A stretch of DNA of 64,000 nucleotides from Pseudomonadota bacterium (GTDB lineage Bacteria; Pseudomonadota; Alphaproteobacteria; Rhizobiales; Rhizobiaceae): contig JAEWDP010000099.1 of assembly GCA_023390055.1 (NCBI GenBank), positions 14,167 through 78,166 on the forward strand, read 5' to 3'. Below the pieces are notes generated by a model. That model did not search any database. It worked only from the letters and a program-made list of their open reading frames with translations, and was not told the DNA's origin. The position numbers and the translations under genes are program-made. Below, one piece after another: positions 16,547 through 24,486 of the stretch; positions within the stretch are counted from its first letter, which is position 1; each line of letters starts with the position of its first letter.

Positions 16547-17923
16547 ATGACGATACTTTGGGCAGAACACGCATTGCTGTCGCAAGGTTGGGCAAAGAAT
16601 GTTCGCGTCGAACTGGGAGCGGACGGTCGCATCGCAAAGGTCGAGGACAAGGTCGAGCTCAGTGCCGCGCCCGATGCCAAGCGGGTGGGATTGCTGCTGC
16701 CGGCCATGGCCAACCTCCATTCCCATGCTTTTCAGCGCGCCATGGCAGGCTTGTCGGAAGCACGCGGGCCGCACCCGCGCGACACCTTCTGGACATGGCG
16801 TCAGATCATGTATCGCTTTCTCGACCACCTCACGCCTGAAGACGTCGAAGCCATCGCCGCTCTTGTGCAGATGGAAATGCTTGAGGCCGGGTATGCCACC
16901 AATGTCGAGTTTCACTATCTGCACCACCGTCCCGGCGGTGGATCTTACGACAATATCGCTGAAATGTCCGAGCGGATTGTTGCAGCCGCAGCACGTACGG
17001 GCATCGGGCTGACGCTTCTGCCGGTGCATTACCAGTTTGGCGGTGTGGACCGCCGTCCGCTCGGGCCGGGCCAGAGCCGCTTCGGCACGACGCCTGATGA
17101 GTTCGTGGCACTTCTCGATGCCGCAGAAGCGGCGCTTACCCATCTGCCGGCCGATACCGGAATTGGCGTGGCGCCGCATTCCCTGCGCGCAGTCAGCCCC
17201 GAGGCGCTGGCACTGTGCGAGAGGTTGCGACCGGGGCGGCCTTTGCACATGCATCTCGCCGAGCAGATCCCCGAGGTCGAGGAGGTCTTTGCCGCTCGTG
17301 GCCGCCGCCCGGTTGAATGGCTCCTGGACAACCACAGCCCCGACGGGCGCTGGACGCTGATCCACCTGACCCACATGACTGGCGACGAGACGACCAGGCT
17401 GGCCGCGACCGGTGCCGTTGCGGGCTTATGCCCAATCACGGAATCGAGCCTCGGCGACGGCATCTTCAATGGTACGATCTGGACGCAGGCGGGTGGAAGG
17501 CTGGGCTTTGGCTCCGACAGCAATATCCGTATTTCGCTGATCGAGGAATTGCGCACCCTGGAATACAGCCAGCGCCTGCGAGACACCGAGCGCGCGGTAC
17601 TGGCCACGCCCGGACGCTCTACCGGTCGGGTGCTCTACGAGGCCGGGCTCGATGGTGGTGCAAGAGCGGCCGGACGCGAAACCGGCGCCATAGCTGTGGG
17701 GCTTTGGGCCGATCTTTGCGCCATATCGCTCGACAATCCGGTGCTTTTCGGCCGCAAGGGCGATGAATTGCTGGACAGCCTGATCTTTGCGGGCGGTAAC
17801 GGGTTAGTGACCGATGTCTGGGCGGCTGGCCGCCATGTCGTCCATGACGGACAGCATATGGATCATCAGCGCATTACAGCCGACTATATGGCCTGCATTG
17901 GCAGATTGCAGGAGCGGATGTGA
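16547..17923 (+). CDS. hutF: Formimidoylglutamate deiminase
   Basis: Converts N-formimino-L-glutamate to N-formyl-L-glutamate and ammonia (the five-step histidine route). An amidohydrolase-fold protein of 458 aa: LLPAMANLHSHAFQRAMAGL (metal ligands His58/His60), DTFWTWRQIMYRFLD, NVEFHYLHHRPGG, GVAPHSLRAVSPEAL, HMHLAEQIPEVEE and GFGSDSNIRISL. AAGGAGG lies 6-7 bases before ATG 16547, which beats the longer frame from 16508. It is followed by hutC with overlapping codons. The N-formylglutamate it makes needs HutG, which is not found in this window. Confidence 0.95.
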   Translation: MTILWAEHALLSQGWAKNVRVELGADGRIAKVEDKVELSAAPDAKRVGLLLPAMANLHSHAFQRAMAGLSEARGPHPRDTFWTWRQIMYRFLDHLTPEDVEAIAALVQMEMLEAGYATNVEFHYLHHRPGGGSYDNIAEMSERIVAAAARTGIGLTLLPVHYQFGGVDRRPLGPGQSRFGTTPDEFVALLDAAEAALTHLPADTGIGVAPHSLRAVSPEALALCERLRPGRPLHMHLAEQIPEVEEVFAARGRRPVEWLLDNHSPDGRWTLIHLTHMTGDETTRLAATGAVAGLCPITESSLGDGIFNGTIWTQAGGRLGFGSDSNIRISLIEELRTLEYSQRLRDTERAVLATPGRSTGRVLYEAGLDGGARAAGRETGAIAVGLWADLCAISLDNPVLFGRKGDELLDSLIFAGGNGLVTDVWAAGRHVVHDGQHMDHQRITADYMACIGRLQERM

Positions 17924-18651
17924 CAGACAGGCAAACGGGGGCGAGCGCGTCCAAGGCGCAAAACATCGCGAATGAAGTTCGCCGCCGCATTGTCGAACGC
18001 GAGTGGCGTCAGGGTGACCGCATTCCTGACGAGGCCGATCTCGCGATCGAGTTCGACGTCGCAAGGGCGACGGTCAACAAGGCCTTGCAGCTTTTGGCCG
18101 ATGAAGGGCTTCTGGACCGGCGGCGGCGCGCCGGTACGCGTGTCGCGATCGATCCGGTCCGCAAGGCGACTTTCACGATTTCCATCGTGCGTGAACAGGT
18201 CGAGCAGGCCGGCATGGTCTACAGTCATCGCGTCGTGGCCCAAAGGCGCAGCCCCATCCCGGCGGAGATCGCCACTCGGCTTGGCCTGCCCGAAGGCGAA
18301 ATCCTGGTTCACATGCGCGCTATCCATTATGGCGACGGGCAGCCCTTTCAACTGGAAGATCGCTGGATCAATCCGCGAGCCGCTCCGGGGCTGGAAAAGG
18401 CGGACTTCTGGCAGCTGAACGCCAATGAATGGCTGGTGCGCAACGCCCCCTATATGCGGGCTGATCTGACCTTTTCTGCCGAGAATGCCGACCGGCGTGA
18501 TGCGCGATTGCTGCGAACCCGGCAAGGCCAGGCGCTCCTGATCCTGCACCGCACGACCTGGAACGGTCTGGGGCCAATCACCACTGTGAGGGTGGCTTTC
18601 CAGCCCGGCCATCTCGTCGGTACCGAAAAGACTACTGCTGCCAGCGAGTGA
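17920..18651 (+). CDS. hutC: Histidine-utilisation repressor, GntR/HutC family
   Basis: An N-terminal winged helix (about residues 12-75: IANEVRRRIVEREWRQGDRI, FDVARATVNKALQLLADEGL) is followed by a UTRA effector domain (from about residue 85, with LPEGEILVHMRAIHYGDGQP and the C-terminal ITTVRVAFQPGHLVG). In known systems HutC is released from DNA by urocanate. The start is GTG 17920 overlapping the hutF stop (ATGTGA), so the two are coupled and the repressor is made from the operon it probably controls. The GTnTAnAC boxes upstream of hutF are its likely targets. Confidence 0.95.
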   Translation: MTDRQTGASASKAQNIANEVRRRIVEREWRQGDRIPDEADLAIEFDVARATVNKALQLLADEGLLDRRRRAGTRVAIDPVRKATFTISIVREQVEQAGMVYSHRVVAQRRSPIPAEIATRLGLPEGEILVHMRAIHYGDGQPFQLEDRWINPRAAPGLEKADFWQLNANEWLVRNAPYMRADLTFSAENADRRDARLLRTRQGQALLILHRTTWNGLGPITTVRVAFQPGHLVGTEKTTAASE

Positions 18652-18745
18652 AGGGGGTGTCGGCTCCATCGCATCCCCTCGCAAGCCCATACATGAAAAC
18701 ACGTTTGCCGGGGTCCATTGCGCACCCGGTCAGGAGGCTCCAAAG

Positions 18746-19849
18746 ATGACCCGCGATCACACATTCTTGCGTCCGGAGCTGGCGACACTAGCGCCCTACA
18801 ATGCCGGCCTTACGGTCGAAGAGGTCGCAAGGCGGCCCGGTGTGACCCGCGTTGCCAAGCTCGGCTCGAACGAAAACCCGCTCGGCCCGGACCCGGCAGT
18901 CCACCAGGCGCTGGAGACCGCGTTGCAAAATGTTGCGGTCTATCCCGATCCGTCCGGCCGCACGCTGGTTGCAGCTCTTGCGGAACGCCACGGCGTTGCA
19001 CCGGAACAATTCGTGCTCGGAAACGGTTCGGAGGACTTGCTGGCAGTGCTCGCTCGTGCGGTCCTGCGACCCGGCGACCGGGTGGTGACCCTTTATCCTT
19101 CCTTCCCGCTACATGAAGACTATGCCCGACTGATGGGGGCTAAGGTGACGCGGATCGGACTAACGGACGATGGTCGCATCGATGTGGATGCGCTTGTGGC
19201 GGCAGTTGCACAACCAGTGCGCATGGTGCTGTTTGCAAACCCGATGAATCCGGCCGGCGTGTGGCTGTCTCCAAGGGATCTGGACCGGGTGCTGGATGCC
19301 GTTCATCCCGATGCGGTGACCTGTCTTGACGAGGCCTATCACGAATATGCGGACGGCGATGACTATGCCTCGGGCGAGGCGAGGCTTGCTTCGCAACCAG
19401 GGCCATTATTGATCCTGCGTACCTTCTCCAAGGCATGGGGTCTTGCCGGTTTGCGTGTCGGTTATGGCCTGACAAACAATACCGACCTGAAGCGTGGGCT
19501 CGATCTTGCCCGCACGCCGTTCAACGTCAATCTGATGGCCCAGGTAGCGGCAAAGACTGCACTTGCCCACCCGCAATCTGTGGACGAGGCAGTGGCGCTG
19601 GTACAGCAGGAGCGGCCGCGCATGGCGGCTGCGATCGAAACATTGGGCCTGCGCGTGCTGCCATCGAAGGGCAATTTTCTGTTCTTCGATTGCGGCCGTC
19701 CTTCGGTCGACCTTGCCGAGACACTGCTTGACCAGGGCGTGATCATCAAGCCCTGGAAACAGCCTGGCTATGAAAACTGGTTGCGTGTCTCGGTTGGCAC
19801 CCCGTCCGACAACGACTTATTCCTCGCGGCATTGGCCACCGCATTGTGA
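18746..19849 (+). CDS. HisC-like pyridoxal-phosphate aminotransferase in the hut locus
   Basis: Fold-type I aminotransferase of the histidinol-phosphate aminotransferase family (367 aa). Visible: KLGSNENPLGPDP, NGSEDLLAVLARAV, NPMNPAGVWL, CLDEAYHEYA and the PLP lysine K229 in RTFSKAWGLAGLRVGY. AGGAGG lies 10 bases before ATG 18746. It follows hutC by 94 bases on the same strand. Rather than a second biosynthetic HisC, its place suggests transamination of histidine or another imidazole or aromatic amino acid. The actual substrate is unknown. Confidence 0.85.
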   Translation: MTRDHTFLRPELATLAPYNAGLTVEEVARRPGVTRVAKLGSNENPLGPDPAVHQALETALQNVAVYPDPSGRTLVAALAERHGVAPEQFVLGNGSEDLLAVLARAVLRPGDRVVTLYPSFPLHEDYARLMGAKVTRIGLTDDGRIDVDALVAAVAQPVRMVLFANPMNPAGVWLSPRDLDRVLDAVHPDAVTCLDEAYHEYADGDDYASGEARLASQPGPLLILRTFSKAWGLAGLRVGYGLTNNTDLKRGLDLARTPFNVNLMAQVAAKTALAHPQSVDEAVALVQQERPRMAAAIETLGLRVLPSKGNFLFFDCGRPSVDLAETLLDQGVIIKPWKQPGYENWLRVSVGTPSDNDLFLAALATAL

Positions 19850-19985
19850 ACTTTCAGTGCAAATGTATTCTCGCCATAATCTGCCCCGTGCCGATGGTGT
19901 GCGCAGGCGCTGGGTATTGAGACTGTTGCGCTTGCCGGATGCAGAAAGTGGTGCACAAATCCCGATTTAGCACTACGTTAGGAGA

Positions 19986-20369
19986 ATGCAGGAACTGCTC
20001 TCGATATATCAGTCTTATCTCGATTGTCTCAACGCACAGGATTGGTCCCGTCTGGGCAATTTTGTGCATGATGAGGTAAGCCATAATGGTCGACCTTTTG
20101 GACTGGAAGGCTACCGTGCGATGCTGGAAAACGACTTTCAGCAAATACCGGATCTCAAGTTTAAGGCTGAGCTGCTGGTCTGTGAGCCGCCCTTCGTCGC
20201 AGCTCGCCTCTGGTTCAACTGCTCGCCAAAGGGTAATTTCCTCGGGCTGGCGCTCAACGGTAGAACCGTGTCGTTTGCCGAAAACATCTTCTATGAGTTT
20301 GACGGCGACAAAATCAAAAAGGCGTGGTCGGTGCTCGATAAAACTGCCATTGAAAGCCAGCTTGCATAG
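19986..20369 (+). CDS. SnoaL-like polyketide cyclase/ester-cyclase-fold protein
   Basis: A 127-aa protein with the NTF2/SnoaL-like pattern: an N-terminal helix YQSYLDCLNAQDWSRLGNFV, then DEVSHNGRPFGLEGYRAMLE, VAARLWFNCSPKG and a C-terminal FYEFDGDKIKKAWSVLD. AGGAG precedes the ATG. Members range from cyclases to small-molecule-binding proteins, so no specific reaction can be named. It stands alone between the hut locus and the toxin-antitoxin remnants. Confidence 0.75.
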   Translation: MQELLSIYQSYLDCLNAQDWSRLGNFVHDEVSHNGRPFGLEGYRAMLENDFQQIPDLKFKAELLVCEPPFVAARLWFNCSPKGNFLGLALNGRTVSFAENIFYEFDGDKIKKAWSVLDKTAIESQLA

Positions 20370-20518
20370 CGAACATTACACGCCAGGGTATGGCGGCTTT
20401 AGAGACTGCTGCTGATCGCAAACTTGAACTACAAAAAGCATGCACCGCCTGAATATGGCGGGTGAAAGGGGTGGAACGGTAGAAAATTGGCTGACTCGGA
20501 GAAACGGCGTATCTTTAC

Positions 20519-20766
20519 ATGAACCTCAACCTGAAAGACCCCGAAGCACATCGCCTTGCTCAGGTGATCGCCATGCGACCGAGCAGAGTATGAGCCGTGT
20601 CGTAACCGACGTTCTGCGTGAGCGGTATGCGCAAATTGAAAAGCACAGAGGTAGAGCTTCTGTTGAAGAACTTTTGGAAATCGCCGACAGGGCCGTAGCC
20701 CATTTAAAGCGACCTTATGTCGATCATGCCGAGCTTCTCTATAATGAAGATGGCCTGCCAAAGTGA
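20519..20766 (+). pseudogene. VapB-type antitoxin, frameshifted near 20574
   Basis: ATG 20519 opens MNLNLKDPEAHRLAQVIA, the usual N-terminus of Rv0623/VapB-type antitoxins. The frame then hits a stop, but a one-base shift at about 20574 restores ATEQSMSRVVTDVLRERYAQ, then VEELLEIADRAVAHLKRP, to a stop at 20764-20766. So the gene is a typical approximately 82-aa antitoxin with one base missing. The distal part overlaps the GTG of a vapC stub, as in intact vapBC pairs. With no intact toxin, loss of the antitoxin would be tolerated. A sequencing error is possible. Confidence 0.8.
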
Positions 20767-20879
20767 TTATCGACACATCCGCCATAGTGGCGGTCTTGTC
20801 TCCATGTCCGGTTCATCGGCAGAGAGACATCGCGCTGCATCAAGCTCCTGTTTTCGTCGAGAGGGCCAAATTGATATAG
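20763..20879 (+). pseudogene. VapC toxin 5' stub
   Basis: GTG 20763 overlaps the vapB stop and gives VIIDTSAIVAVLS, the exact N-terminal signature of PIN-domain VapC nucleases with the first catalytic Asp. After about 13 residues similarity ends and the frame closes at 20879 after 38 codons. The rest of the PIN domain (about 120 residues) is missing. The break lies just before the hipBA control region, so a deletion or insertion of the hipBA unit probably removed it. Confidence 0.7.
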
Positions 20880-20934
20880 CTTCCCGACCAGGAAGATTTC
20901 GCGTTGCGAAAGTTCAGGCTTCCCGACCGGGAAG
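20880..20934. promoter_or_regulatory. Two palindromic operators upstream of hipBA
   Basis: CTTCCCGACCAGGAAG (20880-20895) and CTTCCCGACCGGGAAG (20919-20934) are near-identical 16-base palindromes, 39 bases apart. They lie just before a promoter-like TTGATC/TACAGT and the hipB start. A further GGAA-AC-TTCC dyad (20953-20962) falls inside the promoter spacer. In known hipBA systems HipB binds repeated palindromes at this place and represses its own operon, so these are the likely HipB sites. Confidence 0.75.
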
Positions 20935-20941
20935 AGTAGCG

Positions 20942-20970
20942 TTGATCTTTGAGGAAACTTCCTGTACAGT
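20942..20970 (+). promoter_or_regulatory. Probable hipBA promoter
   Basis: TTGATC and TACAGT are separated by 17 bases and end 22 bases before the hipB ATG. The spacer contains a palindromic half-site pair similar to the two upstream operators, which fits autorepression. Judged by eye only. Confidence 0.5.
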
Positions 20971-20992
20971 AAGCTGCTAACAGAGATACTCG

Positions 20993-21265
20993 ATGTTTAA
21001 GTCAGCACGCGATTTCGGCGCTGCCGTCCGGGAAAAACGCAAAGTCCTTGGCTGGACCCAGGTCGAGCTCGCCGTTCGTTCCGGCACGGGCGAGCGCTTC
21101 ATTGTCGAACTCGAATCCGGAAAACCGAGCTGCCAGCTCGAAAAGGCTCTGATCGTTGCCCGTACCGTCGGCATAAAGATCGGCGATCTAAATACAGCCA
21201 CGGTAATCTCAACCACATTGGACGACGACCTCGATTTCCTGCCGACCTTCGGTGATGGTCGATGA
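20993..21265 (+). CDS. hipB: HipB-type antitoxin, XRE helix-turn-helix
   Basis: A 90-aa DNA-binding antitoxin. The helix-turn-helix spans about residues 9-60 (FGAAVREKRKVLGWTQVELA, GTGERFIVELESGKPSCQLE, KALIVARTVGIKI). In the type II HipBA system it neutralises the HipA kinase and represses the operon. It overlaps the hipA start by 4 bases (ATGA) and has two palindromes plus a promoter just upstream, all consistent with an intact, autoregulated module. Confidence 0.92.
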   Translation: MFKSARDFGAAVREKRKVLGWTQVELAVRSGTGERFIVELESGKPSCQLEKALIVARTVGIKIGDLNTATVISTTLDDDLDFLPTFGDGR

Positions 21266-22500
21266 TAACCGTCTTCTACGAAACCTTCCCCGTCGCGCAA
21301 ATGACTTTTGAAGGCGAGTGGCGGCTTAGCTACGATTCATCCTGGGAAGCGCGCCGCTCCGCTTTTCCGGTGTCGCTGACGATGCCAATGCGCTCAGGAG
21401 CGATCGGCGCTGATGTGCTGCTACCGTGGCTTGCGAACCTTCTTCCGGAAACGCATCTCGCCGAGATCGGTCAGAGACTAAAAGTCTCTCCTCAAGATAT
21501 CGTTGGTCTGCTTGGTCATATCGGCCGTGACACTGCCGGAGCGTTGTCGATTGGCAAACCGCGGAAGGCGGGTGTAAAACTAAAACCCATTCCGGATGCG
21601 GAGACGCTTGAGCGTATCCTCAATGAACTTCCGGACAAGCCCTTCCTGGTCGGGGAGCGGGGTGTCTCAATGTCTCTTGCAGGGGTTCAGGAGAAACTGC
21701 CTGTCTTTGTCGATCAGGACGGCGCCATCTCGATCCCTGTCGATGGAACACCATCGACCCACATTATCAAGCCGGATACAAAGCGGCTTGCGGGGAGCGT
21801 CGAGAACGAAGCCTTCTGTCTCGCTCTCGCGCAGGCATGTGGTTTGGATGCTGCCGACGCAACCGTAAGGGTAGCAGGCGCGCGACGCTACCTACTGGTG
21901 AAACGTTATGACCGGTTCATTGATGCGGAAGGTGAAATCCGAAGGCTGCATCAGGAAGACCTCTGCCAGCTAACGGGTCATTTCCCATCGCAGAAATACG
22001 AGCGTTCCTCGACAGCTCCTGGTGTGACCCTGAGATTGATGTTCGGCGCCGTCAGCGATCTCGTTTCACCTGCTGAACGTTTAAAGCTTCTCGATGCAGT
22101 GATCTTTAACGTACTGATCTGTAACTCGGATTCGCACGCGAAGAACTACTCGATTTTGATTGGTGCCGGTGGATCCGCGAAGATGGCGCCCCTTTACGAT
22201 TTGATGTGTGCTGCAGTGTACCGTCAGGTTGACCAGAGCTTGCCACAAGGCATTGCCGGACGTTTCATTGCGCCTGACTTGAGGAATTCTGATTGGCAGG
22301 CATTGGCTGAGGAGCTCGGATTGAGCGGCGCATCAACCGTTAAGAGGGTTGAGGAACTTGCGGAACTTGTAAGCTGTGCCTCTGTGGATATAGCCCCGCA
22401 AATCGCTGCGATCGCTGGCGATCCGACGAAAGTCCTTGATCGCATCACGTATAATGTTCGAAAGAGATGCAGACGAATTCAGGTGCAGGTGCGCGGTTGA
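21262..22500 (+). CDS. hipA: HipA-type serine/threonine kinase toxin
   Basis: Full-length (412 aa) HipA kinase. The N-terminal subdomain lies at about residues 1-100. The segment SLAGVQEKLPVF (138-149) contains the position usually autophosphorylated, THIIKPDT carries the ATP-binding Lys, the catalytic loop NSDSHAKNYSIL has Asp290, and the metal-binding Asp lies in APLYDLMC (Asp313). Known HipA toxins phosphorylate aminoacyl-tRNA synthetases and cause growth arrest or persistence; the target here is unknown. All key residues are present, so it is probably active. It is coupled to hipB and faces a second, broken hipBA. Confidence 0.93.
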   Translation: MITVFYETFPVAQMTFEGEWRLSYDSSWEARRSAFPVSLTMPMRSGAIGADVLLPWLANLLPETHLAEIGQRLKVSPQDIVGLLGHIGRDTAGALSIGKPRKAGVKLKPIPDAETLERILNELPDKPFLVGERGVSMSLAGVQEKLPVFVDQDGAISIPVDGTPSTHIIKPDTKRLAGSVENEAFCLALAQACGLDAADATVRVAGARRYLLVKRYDRFIDAEGEIRRLHQEDLCQLTGHFPSQKYERSSTAPGVTLRLMFGAVSDLVSPAERLKLLDAVIFNVLICNSDSHAKNYSILIGAGGSAKMAPLYDLMCAAVYRQVDQSLPQGIAGRFIAPDLRNSDWQALAEELGLSGASTVKRVEELAELVSCASVDIAPQIAAIAGDPTKVLDRITYNVRKRCRRIQVQVRG

Positions 22501-22634
22501 AGATGGATTGAGCGCGTTAATTACTGGATGAATTCACTGTGGTTTCCCGTCGAGAGAGACCGTGGATGCCACCTTTTGTGCCCCGGCTTTCCACTCTTGG
22601 CTCCGAGAGAAGTCTTACTTTCATGTCTCGCCTG

Positions 22635-22985
22635 TCATGCACCAACGCCCGCCCGACAGCCGATAGAGCTCGGAACAAACGATAAGGCACGGCCGGCGCA
22701 TTCCCCGACGATGATCTCAAGTAACCCGAAAGCGTTGCCTGAGGACATGCCGAGTGCTGCTGCCAGACGACGTCTCGCGCCTTCGTCAGGAAGGAGGTCC
22801 GAGAAGAAGGGGCTGACGACGCGATCGACGAAAGGTTCTTCCCTCACCGGTAGGGAGACCGAAAAGGCGACAGGATTATTGGTGAGGTGGTCGTCGTTAT
22901 CGGTGAAGGTCAGCGAGGCGTCCTCGTTCTGCTTGAGCTCTCCGGCCTTTTGATCTTTGAGATAGACGTCTAGCACCCGGTTCAT
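22635..22985 (-). pseudogene. Second hipA, truncated to the N-terminal domain
   Basis: The start ATG 22985 overlaps the upstream hipB-like gene (ATGA). The protein has a clear HipA N-terminal subdomain: VLDVYLKDQKAGELKQNEDA, PVAFSVSLPVREEPFVDRVV, PFFSDLLPDEGARRRLAAAL and GNAFGLLEIIVGECAGRALS. It stops after 116 residues, with unrelated sequence from about residue 100. The kinase core with the ATP and catalytic loops is absent, so it cannot be an active toxin. It may still bind its antitoxin. Confidence 0.8.
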
Positions 22986-23206
22986 GAGGAGGCACCGCGG
23001 GTGGTGATGCTCACGGTCAAGCCGAGCGTCTGCAAGACGGTCAAGGCGAGCCCGACCCGACAGCTCTCCTTACCATTTTCGAGCTCACGCACAAACCGAA
23101 CGCCCAAACCAGCGACGCCGGCAAGTTGTTCCTGCGTAAGTTGCTGACGCTTTCGCTCAGCTCGGATCAGTTGCCCGAGTGCTACGCTGTCGGAGACCGT
23201 TGCCAT
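22982..23206 (-). CDS. HipB-like antitoxin of the truncated second hipBA
   Basis: A 74-aa XRE helix-turn-helix protein: ALGQLIRAERKRQQLTQEQL, GLGVRFVRELENGKESCRVG, LALTVLQTLGLTVSI. It differs clearly from the first HipB, so this is an independent module and not a recent duplication. It overlaps the truncated hipA by 4 bases. It may persist as an orphan antitoxin or regulator. Confidence 0.85.
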   Translation of the reverse strand: MATVSDSVALGQLIRAERKRQQLTQEQLAGVAGLGVRFVRELENGKESCRVGLALTVLQTLGLTVSITTRGASS

Positions 23207-23501
23207 GTGAATCTTCCCTTTCGGGACGATTTAAGCACAGCAGTCGAGTAATTGCACGAAAAAGAACCGAGCGGGATGATTATGACGGGGATTGTTGACC
23301 AGGGGATAAAATAATCCCGATCGAGACTCCCACAAACTGCAGAGGGAGAGGAACTGGCCTTGGTTACACGTTGCCTGAATACAAAGGAATCGGCTGCGTC
23401 GTCACGTCGCGTGTGCGCCAGAAACGCACATTGCAGAGTGGAGTTCTACGTCTTTTCGATCAGAAGCAGCACAAGTATGCCGCGAAAAGTGTGAGTGGCG
23501 A

Positions 23502-24395
23502 TCAATCTGTTCGGGCGAAAACGCCTGGTGTGACGCCTACATGCCGCGTGAACGCGACGCTGAACGCGCTGGCCGAGGCATAACCAATTTTTGCTGCGAT
23601 CTCGACCAGCGGCATCTCTCGTCGGACCAACAGGTCCTTTGCAAGAGCCATGCGCCAGCCAGTCACGTATTCCATTGGAGGGAAGCCCACCTCCCTTCGA
23701 AAACGTTCGAAGAATGCCGACCGAGACATAACTGAGGTCTCTGCCAATGCCTCGACGGATAAACTTCCGCTCGGGTCCAGATGAATGCGTCGCAGTGCTG
23801 GAGCTAAGCGGATGTCGGAAAGGCCACGCAACAGGCCGGGAGATGTCTCTGCCCCTCCTGCACTCCGCAGCGCGTCGATGAAGAGAACTTCCAGTAATCG
23901 GCTCAATATCATGTCCCGCGCCGCAAGTCCGCCGACCATCTCAGTGTGAATCATCCCTACGAGATCCATGAGCCGGGGCTCGCCTCGGGCATGAACGATG
24001 CCCGGCAGCAGCGAGCTTAGCAACTGCTTGTCGTTCGCCAAGAAGGAACAGTGACCCACCATGGCCGTGATGTCGGCGGGCGCGTCTGGATCGCCGAGGC
24101 GGAACACGCCGGGATTGCTCTCCAACCGTTGCGGCAACGTACCTGGCGGCGGCGGGTGAATGCTGCTCATGGTGAAGGCATGGATTTGCGGGACGAGAAT
24201 GAAATCCCCGGACTCAAGGATGATTGGCGCTCTGCCAGCGATCGTGAGTAGGCAGCGCCCTTCCACCATTGCACAATAGAACGGACTTCCAAGTTCACTA
24301 CGCTCGACCCACCACGCCCCGCCGGCCGTAACCAGTTTGGCGATCGAAGGCACGGGCTTGAGCAGCGAGACGATCTCGGCGAGTGGATCCGACAT
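23502..24395 (-). CDS. AraC-family transcriptional regulator with cupin-type sensor domain
   Basis: The N-terminal AraC-binding cupin_6-like domain lies at about residues 1-185 (VTAGGAWWVERSELGSPFYC, GDFILVPQIHAFTMSS, DITAMVGHCSF). The C-terminal double helix-turn-helix spans about 195-290 (LSVEALAETSVMSRSAFFER, EYVTGWRMALAKDLLVRRE, VEIAAKIGYASASAFSVAFT). The start ATG 24395 gives 297 aa; a longer frame is not family-like. It is divergent from the alpha/beta hydrolase gene starting at 24487, which it probably controls. Confidence 0.9.
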   Translation of the reverse strand: MSDPLAEIVSLLKPVPSIAKLVTAGGAWWVERSELGSPFYCAMVEGRCLLTIAGRAPIILESGDFILVPQIHAFTMSSIHPPPPGTLPQRLESNPGVFRLGDPDAPADITAMVGHCSFLANDKQLLSSLLPGIVHARGEPRLMDLVGMIHTEMVGGLAARDMILSRLLEVLFIDALRSAGGAETSPGLLRGLSDIRLAPALRRIHLDPSGSLSVEALAETSVMSRSAFFERFRREVGFPPMEYVTGWRMALAKDLLVRREMPLVEIAAKIGYASASAFSVAFTRHVGVTPGVFARTD

Positions 24396-24486
24396 ATCTG
24401 GACTTTCACGCAATAAGTATGGACGCCCAGATATAGATAATCCTATTCTGTTCGTCCATCTTGGCGGCGTACAAGGAGGCCAAGAA

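Noticed and set aside
16499..17374. Long minus-strand frame opposite hutF
   Set aside because: GC-rich codon-pattern shadow; hutF motifs are complete on the plus strand.
20440..20766. 108-codon frame starting at 20440 as an independent gene
   Set aside because: Its first part is out of family; only the stretch from about 20575 is the VapB C-terminal part, whose true start is ATG 20519 in another frame.
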